From the NCBI GenBank assembly GCA_900299075.1, contig OMIK01000031.1:1-42376 (forward strand): a stretch of DNA of 42,376 nt, read 5' to 3'. Source of the DNA: Chlorobi bacterium Chlorobi_1 (GTDB lineage Bacteria; Bacteroidota; Chlorobiia; Chlorobiales; Chlorobiaceae). Each line of letters begins with the position of its first letter. Positions within the stretch are counted from its first letter, which is position 1. The position numbers and the translations under genes are program-made. Shown here piece after piece: positions 1 to 8,292 of this stretch. Below the pieces are notes generated by a model. That model worked only from the letters and a program-made list of their open reading frames with translations. It made no database searches and was not told where the DNA came from.

Positions 1-1
1 C

Positions 2-100
2 TCGGGACTGCTGGTGCTGGGCGACCGGACGAACCTTCCGGACGGGATCCTTGCCGAACTGGTCGACGTCATCGACTACCCCGTGCTGGTGGTCCGCTGA
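2..100 (+). CDS. C-terminal end of an unidentified protein (partial)
   Basis: An open frame enters from the left edge and stops at a TGA ending at 100, giving about 32 residues. They have an alternating hydrophobic pattern and end in DYPVLVVR. That ending resembles the last strand of universal stress protein (USP) domains, which often finish in PVLVVR and may be fused to transporters. The fragment is too short to assign further. The 151 bases after it, up to the end of the marC-like gene, hold a small GC hairpin near 156-175 without a T run. Confidence 0.5.
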   Translation, partial: SGLLVLGDRTNLPDGILAELVDVIDYPVLVVR

Positions 101-251
101 AGCCTCGCTCAGGCTGGAGCCCGGATCCAGGAGGCGTGCCCTCCCATGCCGACACCACCCCGGCGATGCCGGGTGCCGGAAGGTGCCTGACCGACAGCGG
201 CGTGGGGTTCCTGAAGAAGAACTGTTCGACAGATCGCAGCCTGCCCATTAA

Positions 252-881
252 TCAATTAAGCAGCCTGCTCTGCAGCAGGCCGTCCAGCATGAACTGCACG
301 GCAAGCGCCGCAAGCACCACGCCGATCGTACGGCTCACGACGTGCAGGCCGGTGACGCCGAGGATGCGCTGTACGGCCGATGCCGCCAGCAGCAGGAGCA
401 GCGTGACAAGGAGCACCGCGAACAGGGCGGCGACGACCGCCGCCTGCAGCAAGAGCTCGCCTCGGGTTTCGGCCATCAGCAGGATCGAGGCACCGATGGT
501 CGCGGGACCGGCGATCAGCGGTGTCGCCATCGGGAAGACCGATATATCCGGCCGCTGCATCGCCTCGACGGCCTCCTCCCCCGAGGGCTTTCGGGAACCG
601 GCGGCCTCCCCGAACACCATGCCGATGGCCATGACCAGCAGCAGGATGCCGCCCGAAATCCTGAGCGCGGCCAGCGATATGCCGAGGTAAGCGAGCAGGG
701 CGTTGCCCCCGAAGGCGAACACCAGCAGGATGCCTGCGGCGATGGAGACCGCCTTGAAGGCCACAGATCGACGCTCCGGCTCGGCATGGTAGGGCGTCAG
801 GGCGGCGAGCAGCGCCGCAAGGTCGAGCGGCCCCACCGTGGCGAGGAAGGTGGCGAAAGCGACAGCTGCGGTCCTGATCAT
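252..881 (-). CDS. MarC family integral membrane protein
   Basis: 209 residues, almost wholly hydrophobic, with about six predicted membrane segments (for example near 1-25, 45-65, 70-88, 115-135, 140-165 and 180-200). The order of segments, the early GPLDLAALLAALTP motif and the mid-protein PLIAGPATIGA motif match the MarC/YhcE family. Despite its historical name, MarC is not an established drug-resistance factor and its substrate is unknown. The ATG is preceded by a good ribosome site (GGGAGG). It lies downstream of, and on the same strand as, the rRNA methyltransferase gene. A 244-base gap packed with short tandem arrays separates them, so it may have its own transcript. Confidence 0.85.
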   Translation of the reverse strand: MIRTAAVAFATFLATVGPLDLAALLAALTPYHAEPERRSVAFKAVSIAAGILLVFAFGGNALLAYLGISLAALRISGGILLLVMAIGMVFGEAAGSRKPSGEEAVEAMQRPDISVFPMATPLIAGPATIGASILLMAETRGELLLQAAVVAALFAVLLVTLLLLLAASAVQRILGVTGLHVVSRTIGVVLAALAVQFMLDGLLQSRLLN

Positions 882-907
882 CTCCGCCTCCCAAGGAATC
901 GTGGACA

Positions 908-943
908 GGGGACATCAACGGGAACATCAGCGGGAACGGAATG
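908..943. repeat. three degenerate 12-nt units
   Basis: Three units of about GGGAACATCAGC follow each other at 908-919, 920-931 and 932-943, the third more diverged. They lie just upstream of the marC-like gene and next to the 9-nt arrays, in the same intergenic gap. Seen by eye only; the third unit is weak. Confidence 0.4.
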
Positions 944-967
944 GTTTCGTGAGGGTGATCCTGACTC

Positions 968-1057
968 CCCATAGGCCCTATACGTCCCATAAGTCCTATA
1001 AGTCCTATGGGTCTTACAAGTCTTATAGGGCAAATGGGACGGATAGGACGAATAGGG
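968..1057. repeat. 9-nt period GTCC/GGAC array with an internal orientation switch
   Basis: Ten 9-nt units run in exact register. The cores GCCC, GTCC, GTCC, GTCC, GTCT and GTCT start at 975, 984, 993, 1002, 1011 and 1020. The polarity then flips, with GGAC, GGAC and GGGC at 1037, 1046 and 1055. A typical unit is GTCCTATAA. The two halves are partly complementary and could fold as a long hairpin. The array fills the gap between the rRNA methyltransferase and marC-like genes. Three codons fit one unit, so spurious frames through it read as Gly-Arg-Ile or Ser-Tyr-Lys tripeptides. Confidence 0.85.
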
Positions 1058-1079
1058 CTTATGAACCCTTCAAGATCTT

Positions 1080-1115
1080 GTCCCTGCTGTCCCTTGGGTC
1101 CCTTTAGTCCCTTCC
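1080..1115. repeat. second 9-nt period array (GTCCCTTNN units)
   Basis: Four units start with GTCC at 1080, 1089, 1098 and 1107: GTCCCTGCT, GTCCCTTGG, GTCCCTTTA and GTCCCTTCC. It shares the GTCC core and 9-nt spacing of the neighbouring array but has a different spacer. It ends 10 bases from the stop codon of the rRNA methyltransferase gene. Confidence 0.8.
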
Positions 1116-1125
1116 TCTTCCTTCT

Positions 1126-1914
1126 TCACACGAACGCGAGGCCGGCCATCAGGATCGCTGCCGAGACCGAGGCGTTCAGGGACTCGACGTTGGGGCGCTC
1201 TCCTGCGTGGGGGATCAGCACCAGGCGGTCCGCGATGGCGAGCACCTCCCGGCCGATGCCGTTGGCTTCGTTGCCGATGACCAGCACCCTGCGGTCGGGC
1301 CACTCGCCGCAGTTCCGGTAGTCCCGCCCGTCGAGTGAAGCTGCTGCCACCATGAACCCCTCCTCCTGCAGGCGCTGGAGCTCGTCTGCGAGATCCGGCA
1401 CCTCGTAGTGGCGCACCGCGTAGATGCTCCCGGCGCTCGAACGGACCACCTTCGCGTTGTAAAGGTCGGCCGTGCCCTGGCCGCAGATCACCGCATCGGC
1501 GCCGAACCATGCGGCGGTACGGAGGATGGTGCCGGCGTTGCCGGGATCCTGCACGTCGTCGAGCGCGACGACCAGCGAGCGCCTGCCGGGCGCGAAACGG
1601 TCGCCTGCCTGCTTCCTGAAGACCCCGAAGACCCCCTGGGAGCTGGAGGTCTGGGCAAGGCGGGCGCACACCTCCCGGTCGGCGCGGAAGAGCTTTCCGC
1701 GGAAGCCGCCGAACCAGCGCAGGGCGTCGGAGGCGTACTCGTCGATAATGAGCGCGACCAGCATATCCGGCTCAGGCAGGCTGTCGATCAGCTCCCGCAC
1801 GGTCCGCAGCCCTTCGGCGAGGAAGAGCCCCTCACGGTCGCGATACTTCTTCTGCGTGAGCTTGGCGAACCGGGTGAGCATGGCCCTGCTCAGGGGTGGT
1901 ACGGCGATGCTCAT
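1126..1914 (-). CDS. TrmH/SpoU family RNA 2'-O-ribose methyltransferase
   Basis: 262 residues with the SpoU/TrmH fold. The N-terminal part (about 1-100) resembles the substrate-binding domain of RlmB-like enzymes. The C-terminal SPOUT domain carries all three family motifs: LDDVQDPGNAGTILRTA near 118-134, VLVIGNEANGIG near 210, and VESLNASVSAAIL near 242. It should transfer a methyl group from S-adenosylmethionine to a ribose 2'-OH in rRNA or tRNA; the target nucleotide cannot be read from sequence. Its ATG (1912-1914) overlaps the TGA of the upstream gene (1911-1913), so the two are probably translationally coupled. Confidence 0.9.
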   Translation of the reverse strand: MSIAVPPLSRAMLTRFAKLTQKKYRDREGLFLAEGLRTVRELIDSLPEPDMLVALIIDEYASDALRWFGGFRGKLFRADREVCARLAQTSSSQGVFGVFRKQAGDRFAPGRRSLVVALDDVQDPGNAGTILRTAAWFGADAVICGQGTADLYNAKVVRSSAGSIYAVRHYEVPDLADELQRLQEEGFMVAAASLDGRDYRNCGEWPDRRVLVIGNEANGIGREVLAIADRLVLIPHAGERPNVESLNASVSAAILMAGLAFV

Positions 1915-2672
1915 GAGCCCAGGCCTCCCGGACGATTCGCCTTGACCGCTTCGGGCGAGTGGGAAAAGGTGGCCGGCGGCGTCCCCGGCATCCGTGAGAG
2001 CCCATCCGCATCGAGGCCGATGGAGAAACAGTCTCCAGCCTTCCCATCGTCATCGATGCAGGTCTCGCCATCGGTCATGCAGCGGCGGATGTAGTCGTCG
2101 AAGGTCTCCTTGTCCATCGAGATCCGCAGCGGAGGAACCGGTTGCCCGGCCTGCCCTCCCGCCTCCGCAGCCAGGAGCTCCTCGACGGCAGCAAGCGCCC
2201 GCTCCCTGGAGACCCCCGAGAGCCCGAGCTTCCGGACCATGGCGGCGAACGAGGCGTCGTCCATTCCGGAGACCGTCCCGCGAAGAGCGGCAAGCCCGCC
2301 GGCCATGCCGGCAGAGGAGGCGATGACCTCCCTGAGTTCGCCATCGTCGACCCTCCGCCCGGCTGCAGGCGAAGGCTTCTGCGTCCGGATCCCCCGGCCC
2401 AGGAACTCCTCGTCGACATCGTACCCTTCGAGGATGCCGCCGTCGCCGTGCTTGGCCCTCGCCCGTCGCTCCGAGACACTCTCGATCCGCCCCTTCCCGT
2501 CACCGGAGAGCCCCTTCAGGGAGAAGAGCAGGCCGGCGCCCCCGACATACAGGGCGAACCAGAAGAGGATGACCCCGGGATCGAAACCGACAAGTGCGGC
2601 CGTCGCGGATTCGGCCGCGATCAGGGCGATGGAGAGGCCGGCGAGAAGTCCGGCGGCCAGTCGTTCGTTCAT
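1911..2672 (-). CDS. unknown protein with two N-terminal membrane segments
   Basis: 253 residues from an ATG at 2672. Two hydrophobic stretches (about 4-27 and 30-52) look like a membrane hairpin. The remainder is charged and Ala/Glu-rich, with possible amphipathic helices around 120-175 and an acidic tail near 205-220 containing two cysteines. I do not recognise a family. The frame stays open far upstream, antisense to the U32 gene, but the ATG at 2672 fits the hydrophobic N-terminus and the gene edge. Its stop overlaps the methyltransferase start (ATGA), suggesting an operon. Confidence 0.7.
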   Translation of the reverse strand: MNERLAAGLLAGLSIALIAAESATAALVGFDPGVILFWFALYVGGAGLLFSLKGLSGDGKGRIESVSERRARAKHGDGGILEGYDVDEEFLGRGIRTQKPSPAAGRRVDDGELREVIASSAGMAGGLAALRGTVSGMDDASFAAMVRKLGLSGVSRERALAAVEELLAAEAGGQAGQPVPPLRISMDKETFDDYIRRCMTDGETCIDDDGKAGDCFSIGLDADGLSRMPGTPPATFSHSPEAVKANRPGGLGS

Positions 2673-2722
2673 GGTATTGTCGGATGGCTGGTTATTTTTG
2701 CATAAGTATAACGAATTAATCA

Positions 2723-2860
2723 GCACCTCGAAAAAGTGTCGTGAGCGAGTCAAGGGCAAGGCGGACGGTGCGCAGAACCCGGAGTGTACGCGATGTACAT
2801 GAGGATTTCGAGCACCGCCCAACGCAGCAAATGACTCGCGGGACAAGTTTTTCGAGGTGC
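2723..2860. repeat. 138-bp near-palindromic element (REP/MITE-like)
   Basis: GCACCTCGAAAAA at 2723-2735 is answered by TTTTTCGAGGTGC at 2848-2860. Complementarity continues inward: GAGTCA/TGACTC, CGGTGC/GCACCG, CGCAGAACCCGGAGTGTAC against GTACATGAGGATTTCGAGC with mismatches, centred near 2792 on GTAC...GTAC. The element fills most of the gap between divergent genes and ends 13 bases before the U32 start codon. Its layout recalls the short palindromic repeats dispersed in many bacterial genomes; copy number cannot be judged from one window. Translated, it gives LPLTRSRHFFEVL-type peptides, which I recall from spurious annotated ORFs. Confidence 0.8.
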
Positions 2861-2873
2861 CCTGATCAGGAAC

Positions 2874-4118
2874 ATGCCCACACCGCCGCACAAGCCCGAA
2901 CTCATCTCCCCCGCCGGGGAGTGGACCTCCATGCGCGCCGCCCTCGACGCCGGGGCCGACGCGGTCTACTTCGGCGCCGACGGCCTCAACATGCGGGCCG
3001 CGAGCAAGGGTTTCGGCCCGGGAGACTTCGGCGGCATCGCGCGCCTCTGCCGGAGCCACGGGGCCAAGGCGTACCTCGCCCTGAACTCGGTGGTCTACGA
3101 CCGGGAACTGGAGATGGTGGACGGCGTGGTCGCCGCAGCCCGGAAAGCAGGGCTGGACGCGGTGATCTGCTGGGACCTCGCGGTCATCGACGCCTGCCGG
3201 CGCCACGGAATGCCGATCCACCTCTCCACGCAGGCCTCCGTCAGCAACTTCGAGTCGCTGCGTTTCTACGCCTCGCTCGGCGCGAAAATGGTGGTGCTGG
3301 CCCGTGAGCTCGACCTCGGCCAGGCGGCCGCCATCGCCGCCCGTATCGGGGAGGAGCGCCTGCCGGTCACGATCGAGTGCTTCGCGCACGGCGCGATGTG
3401 CGTCGCCGTCTCGGGGCGCTGCTTCATCTCGCAGGAGCTCTTCGGCCGCTCGGCCAACCGCGGCGAGTGCGTGCAGCCCTGCCGGCGCTCCTACGCCGTC
3501 ACCGACGCCGAGGAGGGGTTCGAACTCGAACTCGGCAGCGACTACGTCATGAGCCCGAAGGACCTCTGCACCATCGCCTTCCTCGACCGCCTCGTCGACG
3601 CCGGCATCGGCGCCTTCAAGATCGAGGGGCGCAACCGCAGCCCGGAGTACGTGGCGACCGCCACGGCAGCCTACCGGCGGGCCATCGACTTCATCGCGGA
3701 GCACCGTGGTGGCGAAGGGTTCGAAGCAGCCTACCGGGAGCTCTCGGCCGGACTCGAAGCGGAGCTGGCGAGGGTCTACAACCGCGGCTTCTCGAACGGC
3801 TTCTACTTCGGCCGCCCCGCCGGCGACTGGGCGCGCCACCACGGCTCGGCGGCTACCGAGACCAAAGCCTACCTGGGCATCGTGAGGAAGTACTTCCCGA
3901 AAGCGGGCGTGGCGGAGATCCTCGTCCACTCGCAAGGAGTGGCGGCGGGAGCAACCCTCTCCATCCAGGGGCCGGCTACCGGGCTGGTCACCGTTTCCGA
4001 TGGAGAATTCCGCCTCGACGACGCCCCCGCCGGACGGATCGCCCAGGGTGAGACCTTCACGGTCCGGTGCGGCCGGGTCAGGAGGAACGACAAGGTCTAC
4101 GTCCTGGAGAAAAAGTGA
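2874..4118 (+). CDS. U32 peptidase family protein, TrhP/YegQ-like
   Basis: 414 residues. The N-terminal three-quarters is a U32 TIM-barrel-like domain: ELISPAGEWTSMRAALDAGA near 7-26, GADAVYFGAD near 25, LSTQASVSNF near 115. The U32 cysteine signature follows: ECFAHGAMCVAVSGRC near 168-183 and GECVQPCRRSY near 197. A C-terminal beta-barrel domain (about 330-414) resembles the extension of YegQ/TrhP. Members of this group take part in 5-hydroxyuridine formation at tRNA position 34 rather than in proteolysis; other U32 subgroups are collagenase-like. A short AGGAA precedes the ATG closely. It is transcribed divergently from the gene at 1911-2672 and stands alone before hydB. Confidence 0.85.
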   Translation: MPTPPHKPELISPAGEWTSMRAALDAGADAVYFGADGLNMRAASKGFGPGDFGGIARLCRSHGAKAYLALNSVVYDRELEMVDGVVAAARKAGLDAVICWDLAVIDACRRHGMPIHLSTQASVSNFESLRFYASLGAKMVVLARELDLGQAAAIAARIGEERLPVTIECFAHGAMCVAVSGRCFISQELFGRSANRGECVQPCRRSYAVTDAEEGFELELGSDYVMSPKDLCTIAFLDRLVDAGIGAFKIEGRNRSPEYVATATAAYRRAIDFIAEHRGGEGFEAAYRELSAGLEAELARVYNRGFSNGFYFGRPAGDWARHHGSAATETKAYLGIVRKYFPKAGVAEILVHSQGVAAGATLSIQGPATGLVTVSDGEFRLDDAPAGRIAQGETFTVRCGRVRRNDKVYVLEKK

Positions 4119-4176
4119 CGCCTCCATTGGCTCACAACCTCAACTTTTACGTACATTTCAACTGATGCCCCCCCAT

Positions 4177-4193
4177 GCCGGGCACTGCCCGGC
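4177..4193. other. GC-rich inverted repeat upstream of hydB
   Basis: GCCGGGCA and TGCCCGGC face each other around one base, and a further GCACTGCCCG copy follows. It sits about 65 bases upstream of the hydB start, in the 141-base gap after the U32 gene. It could be an operator or the remains of a terminator. No T run follows, so a terminator is not well supported. Confidence 0.3.
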
Positions 4194-4259
4194 ACTGCCC
4201 GCACGCCCCGGGCACCCTGCTGTCGCTCGAACCACGCACCTGACCAACAGGAGAAGGAC

Positions 4260-5342
4260 ATGATCTACAAGGTCATTTCGAAGAGCGAATTCACCGCATT
4301 CATCGACGCCATCGTCAAGGCGAACAACGCCTACGGCCCGAGGCGGGTCGACAGCGACCGCAACGGCGAGCCGATCTACAAATTCATGCCTGTCGCCTCC
4401 GCCGACGAGATCGCCTTCGACTACACCGCCACCCACTTCTCGGCCAAGCAGTTCTTCCTCCCCTTCCGCGAGGAGCTCTCCCACTTCTCCTTCGACGAAC
4501 AGGACAACTGGGAGCAGCATATCCGGTACGAGGCACCGCCGACGCTGCTCTTCGGGCTCAGGCCCTGCGACATCAGCGCGGTCAACATCCTCGACGACGT
4601 CATGCTGCGCGGCCCCTACCCGTCGCCCTATTACCTGGCGCGCCGGCGGAACACCTTCATCATCGGCATGGACCACCTGCCGCTGCCCGACTGCTTCTGC
4701 AAGTCGATGAACCGGCACACCGTCAGCCACGGATTCAACCTCTTCTGCTCCGATATCGGCGACAGCTACTACCTTTCGATCAACTCCTCGAAAGCCTTCA
4801 CCTTCCTCAAGGAGTTCGAGCTCAGGAACCCGACCCCGGAGGACGACTGCCTGCTCATCGAGCGCAGGAAGCTCATCAAGCAGAGCTTCCTGACCAACAT
4901 CGAGGTGACCGGCCTGCCGCTTTTCCTCGACATCGAGTTCGACTCGCCCATCTGGGAGAAGTGGGGCGACAAGTGCCTCAACTGCGGCACCTGCGCCATG
5001 GTCTGCCCGACCTGTTACTGCTACAGCGTCGAGGAGAATTTCGATATCGACCTCAAGGGGTCGTCGCGCCACAACCGCCTCTACTCCTGCAACCTGGTGG
5101 ACTTCGCCGAGGTGGCCGGAGGGCACAACTTCAGGCCAAGGAACGGCGACCGGCTCAAGTACCGCTACTACCACCACTACCGCGGCTTCTCGGCCAACGA
5201 CAACCAGCAGATCTGCGTCGGCTGCAACCGCTGCGGGCGGGCCTGCCTGGCCGGCATCAACCCGAAGGATGTCATCAACGACCTCAGACTGGAGAGAGAA
5301 ACATGCAAGACGGGCGATTCACCCTCCCCGAACAGGACCTGA
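4260..5342 (+). CDS. hydB: sulfhydrogenase/group 3b hydrogenase beta subunit (4Fe-4S)
   Basis: 360 residues. Two ferredoxin-type cysteine clusters are visible: C239, C242, C245 and C249 in [11 protein letters not shown], and C319, C322, C325 and C329 in [11 protein letters not shown]. Each should hold a [4Fe-4S] cluster that wires the flavin subunit to the hydrogenase module. The rest of the protein matches the HydB/anaerobic sulfite reductase A type electron-transfer subunit. It is the first gene of the hyd operon with a clear ribosome site (AGGAGAAGG) 2-3 bases before the ATG. The end overlaps the next gene by 40 bases. Order and content match the archaeal hydBGDA operon, whose enzyme can also reduce polysulfide in vitro. 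Confidence 0.92.
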   Translation: MIYKVISKSEFTAFIDAIVKANNAYGPRRVDSDRNGEPIYKFMPVASADEIAFDYTATHFSAKQFFLPFREELSHFSFDEQDNWEQHIRYEAPPTLLFGLRPCDISAVNILDDVMLRGPYPSPYYLARRRNTFIIGMDHLPLPDCFCKSMNRHTVSHGFNLFCSDIGDSYYLSINSSKAFTFLKEFELRNPTPEDDCLLIERRKLIKQSFLTNIEVTGLPLFLDIEFDSPIWEKWGDKCLNCGTCAMVCPTCYCYSVEENFDIDLKGSSRHNRLYSCNLVDFAEVAGGHNFRPRNGDRLKYRYYHHYRGFSANDNQQICVGCNRCGRACLAGINPKDVINDLRLERETCKTGDSPSPNRT

Positions 5343-6220
5343 ACCGGGAGCCCTTCGCGCACCGGCCGCCGGACTTCCGCCAGAAGTCCGAGGTGATGAT
5401 CACCGACCGGGGCTACAAGTGCCGGATCACCAACATCGTGCCGCTCTCGGTCCACGAGCGCCTGTTCCAGCTGCGCATCGTCGATCCGGCCGAGCGGGAG
5501 CTCTTCAGGTTCCGCCCCGGCCAGTTCCTCATGCTCGAGGTGCCCGGCTACGGCGAAGCACCCATCTCGATCTCCAGCTCGACCAGCAACCGCGAGTTCA
5601 TCGAGCTCTGCATCAGGCAGGCCGGCCACGTCACCTCCGCACTCTTCGAAGCGCAGCCCGGAGCGCTCGTCTCCATACGCGGGCCCTTCGGCACCTCCTT
5701 CCCGATGGAGTCCATGCAGGGGGGAGACGTGCTGCTGGTGGCCGGCGGGCTCGGCATCGCCCCCCTGCGCGCACCGCTCTACTGGATCAACGACCACCGT
5801 GACCACTACCGCGACGTCCGGTTCCTCTACGGAGCCAAGCAGCCTTCAGAGCTGCTTTTCACCTACCAGTTCGATGAGTGGAAGACCGTCAGCCATATCG
5901 ACCTGCACGCCATCGTCGAGCGGCCTGACGAAAACTGGAAAGGACGTACCGGCATGATCACCGCGCTGCTCGACGACATCGCGATCGACCCGGAGAACAC
6001 CTGGGCGATCGTCTGCGGGCCGCCGCTCATGTTCAAGTTCGCCTGCAGCCACCTCGACGGCATCGGCATCCCGATGAACCGGATGTTCGTGTCGCTCGAA
6101 CGGCGCATGCACTGCGGCATGGGCAAGTGCTGCCGCTGCATGGTGGGCTCAACCTTCACCTGCCTCGACGGGCCGGTGTTCGACTACTGGTCGGTCATCA
6201 ACCTCAAGGAAGCGATCTAG
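5303..6220 (+). CDS. hydG: sulfhydrogenase gamma subunit, FAD/NAD(P)H reductase
   Basis: 305 residues. A ferredoxin-reductase-like FAD domain (about 30-135; [13 protein letters not shown] near 75) is followed by an NAD(P)-binding domain ([13 protein letters not shown] near 146). A C-terminal [2Fe-2S] cysteine motif, [12 protein letters not shown] with a later TCLDGPVF, matches the HydG/dihydroorotate dehydrogenase electron-transfer (PyrK-like) family. It should exchange electrons between NAD(P)H and the iron-sulfur chain of HydB and HydD. The ATG at 5303 is preceded by GGAGAGA at 5291-5297 and lies inside the end of hydB in another frame, suggesting translational coupling. The frame is open further upstream, but that stretch is the shadow of hydB. 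Confidence 0.92.
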   Translation: MQDGRFTLPEQDLNREPFAHRPPDFRQKSEVMITDRGYKCRITNIVPLSVHERLFQLRIVDPAERELFRFRPGQFLMLEVPGYGEAPISISSSTSNREFIELCIRQAGHVTSALFEAQPGALVSIRGPFGTSFPMESMQGGDVLLVAGGLGIAPLRAPLYWINDHRDHYRDVRFLYGAKQPSELLFTYQFDEWKTVSHIDLHAIVERPDENWKGRTGMITALLDDIAIDPENTWAIVCGPPLMFKFACSHLDGIGIPMNRMFVSLERRMHCGMGKCCRCMVGSTFTCLDGPVFDYWSVINLKEAI

Positions 6221-6231
6221 GGGGGACGACG

Positions 6232-6999
6232 ATGAAACACCTCGGTTTCGAAAGGAGCAAGGTCAGGGTCGGATCGTTCGACTTCACCTGCTGCGAAGGG
6301 TGCCAGCTGCAGCTGGCCAACAAGGAGTCGACCCTGCCCGAATTCCTCGCGCTGGTCGATATCCGCAACTTCCGCGAGATCTCCTCGGAGAGGCACGACG
6401 ACTACGATATCGCGCTCGTCGAAGGGAGCATCACCCGGAGCGACGAGGTCGAAAGGCTCAGGAAGATCCGCGCCACCGCGAAGGTGCTCGTCGCCTACGG
6501 CACCTGCGCCTGCTTCGGCGGGGTCAACAGCCTGAAGAACCGCCTGCCGCAGGAGGAGGTGGTCCGGGAGGTCTACGACGGCAAGAAGGTGGAGACGATG
6601 CCCTCGACCCGTATCGCCGATATCGTCAAGGTGGACTTCTCGATCCCCGGCTGCCCCGTCTCCAAGGAGGAGGTCGAGCGGGTCGTGGTCAGCCTGGTCA
6701 ACCGCTCGCTTCCCACCCTGCCGCGCTACCCGGTCTGCGTCGAGTGCAAGCAGCGCCTCAACACCTGCCTCTTCGACCTCGGCGAGGTCTGCCTCGGCCC
6801 CATCACCCGTGCAGGCTGCGACGCCGTCTGCCCGAGCGGCAAAAGCGCCTGCCTCGGCTGCCGCGGCCCGGCCGACGACCTCAACTTCCGCTCCTTCACC
6901 GACCTGGTGCGGGACAACGGGCTCAGCACGGAGGAGATGCTCGAAAAACTCCGATTCTACAACGGTTTCGCAGACCAACTCGGCCATGAAGAAAGTTGA
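6232..6999 (+). CDS. hydD: group 3b [NiFe] hydrogenase small (delta) subunit
   Basis: 255 residues. The proximal-cluster motif ([12 protein letters not shown]21 and C24), the mid-protein GTCACFGGV and the GCPVSKEEV motif are typical of cytoplasmic [NiFe] small subunits. A cysteine-rich C-terminal region ([13 protein letters not shown], then [17 protein letters not shown]) supplies further [4Fe-4S] ligands. There is no twin-arginine signal, so the enzyme should be cytoplasmic, as expected of group 3b. It carries electrons from the NiFe site in HydA to HydB and HydG. It starts 11 bases after hydG and overlaps the start of hydA by 14 bases. Confidence 0.93.
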   Translation: MKHLGFERSKVRVGSFDFTCCEGCQLQLANKESTLPEFLALVDIRNFREISSERHDDYDIALVEGSITRSDEVERLRKIRATAKVLVAYGTCACFGGVNSLKNRLPQEEVVREVYDGKKVETMPSTRIADIVKVDFSIPGCPVSKEEVERVVVSLVNRSLPTLPRYPVCVECKQRLNTCLFDLGEVCLGPITRAGCDAVCPSGKSACLGCRGPADDLNFRSFTDLVRDNGLSTEEMLEKLRFYNGFADQLGHEES

Positions 7000-8263
7000 C
7001 TTCGACATCGACCTCCACCACCTCTCGAGGGTCGAGGGGCATGGCAACATCCACATCTCGGTGCGCGACGGGCAGTTGCGGGAGGCGCAGTGGGCCGTCG
7101 TCGAAACGCCCCGCTTCTTCGAAGCCATGCTCAAGGGGATGGGCGCCGAACGGGTACCGTTCCTCACCTCGCGCATCTGTGGCATCTGCTCCATCAGCCA
7201 CTCGCTGGCCAGCATCCGCGCCCTCGAACGCGCCATGGGGATCGAGCCGCCCGAAGAGGCCCGGCTCATCCGGTCGCTCGCCATGCACGGCGAAACCCTG
7301 CAGAGCCATGCCCTGCACCTCTTCTTCCTCGCCGCCCCCGACTTCCTCGGCGTGCCGAGCGTCGTGCCCCTCATGCAGTCGCACCCCGACATCGTCAAGG
7401 CTGGACTCCAGCTCAAGGAGCTCGGCAACGAGCTGAGCATCGCCACCACCGGCCGCGCCACGCACCCCGTCAGCCTCGCCCTCGGCGGCGTCACCCGGCC
7501 GCCGTCGAAAGCGCAGCTCCTGCGGCTCAAGGCGCTCATCGCCGAACGGCGCGCCGCGCTCGCCCTCGCCACCGACTTCTTCGGCACCCTCGAGATCCCG
7601 CAGTTCGTCCGTGAAACCGAGTTCATCTCCCTCCGGGACAGCGTGAGCTACCCCTACATCGGCGGCGACCTCGTCTCCACCGACGGCGTCGTAAAGGAGG
7701 AGAACGACTACCTGCAGATGACCAACGAGTACCTGAACGACTTCTCGACTACCAAGTTCACCCGGCTCAGCCGGGAGTCGTCGGCCGCAGGGGCGCTCGC
7801 CAGGTTCAACAACAACGCCGACCTGCTGCACCCGAACGCCAGGGCCGCCGCGTCCGCATTCGGCCTCGAGCCGGTCTGCCACAACCCCTTCATGAACAAC
7901 GTCGCCCAGCTCGTCGAGTGCCACCACATCGTCGAAGATGCCGCCCGCCTGGTCGACCGCCTCCTCGACGCAGGGCTTACCGACCTCCGTGCCAGCTGGA
8001 AGCCCAGGGCCGGCGCCGCCACCGGCGCCGTCGAGGCCCCCAGGGGGATCCTCTACCACCACATGGAGACCGACGAAAAAGGGAAAGTGGTCAAGGCCGA
8101 CTGCATCATCCCCACCACGCAGAACAACGCCAACATCCACTTCGACCTCCGCGCCCTCGCCGGACAGGCCCTCGCCGAAGGCCGTAGCGAACAGGAGACC
8201 GAGCTGCTCTGCGTCAAGCTCGTCCGCTCCTACGACCCCTGCATCTCCTGCTCGGTGCACTGA
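6986..8263 (+). CDS. hydA: group 3b [NiFe] hydrogenase large (alpha) subunit
   Basis: 425 residues, starting at an ATG inside the end of hydD. The N-terminal signature [12 protein letters not shown] (13-24), the first NiFe ligand pair in [10 protein letters not shown] (C65, C68; H72) and the second in DPCISCSVH (C419, C422; H425) are complete. The active site should therefore be functional. The protein stops directly after H425. Most [NiFe] large subunits carry a C-terminal peptide after that histidine, removed by a dedicated protease once nickel is inserted; here nothing would need removal. No hyp maturation or protease gene lies in the window. Confidence 0.93.
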   Translation: MKKVDFDIDLHHLSRVEGHGNIHISVRDGQLREAQWAVVETPRFFEAMLKGMGAERVPFLTSRICGICSISHSLASIRALERAMGIEPPEEARLIRSLAMHGETLQSHALHLFFLAAPDFLGVPSVVPLMQSHPDIVKAGLQLKELGNELSIATTGRATHPVSLALGGVTRPPSKAQLLRLKALIAERRAALALATDFFGTLEIPQFVRETEFISLRDSVSYPYIGGDLVSTDGVVKEENDYLQMTNEYLNDFSTTKFTRLSRESSAAGALARFNNNADLLHPNARAAASAFGLEPVCHNPFMNNVAQLVECHHIVEDAARLVDRLLDAGLTDLRASWKPRAGAATGAVEAPRGILYHHMETDEKGKVVKADCIIPTTQNNANIHFDLRALAGQALAEGRSEQETELLCVKLVRSYDPCISCSVH

Positions 8264-8292
8264 ACATCCGCCAAACATCCAAATAGAGTACC

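Noticed and set aside
960-1115. CRISPR array candidate
   Set aside because: The unit is 9 bases and degenerate, without 25-40-base repeats and unique spacers, and no cas gene is in the window.
2673-4127. Long open frame on the minus strand through the U32 gene, joined to the gene at 1911-2672
   Set aside because: It is antisense to a clear family protein, has Val/Asp/Gly/Arg-rich shadow composition typical of high third-position GC, and its real gene begins at the ATG at 2672.
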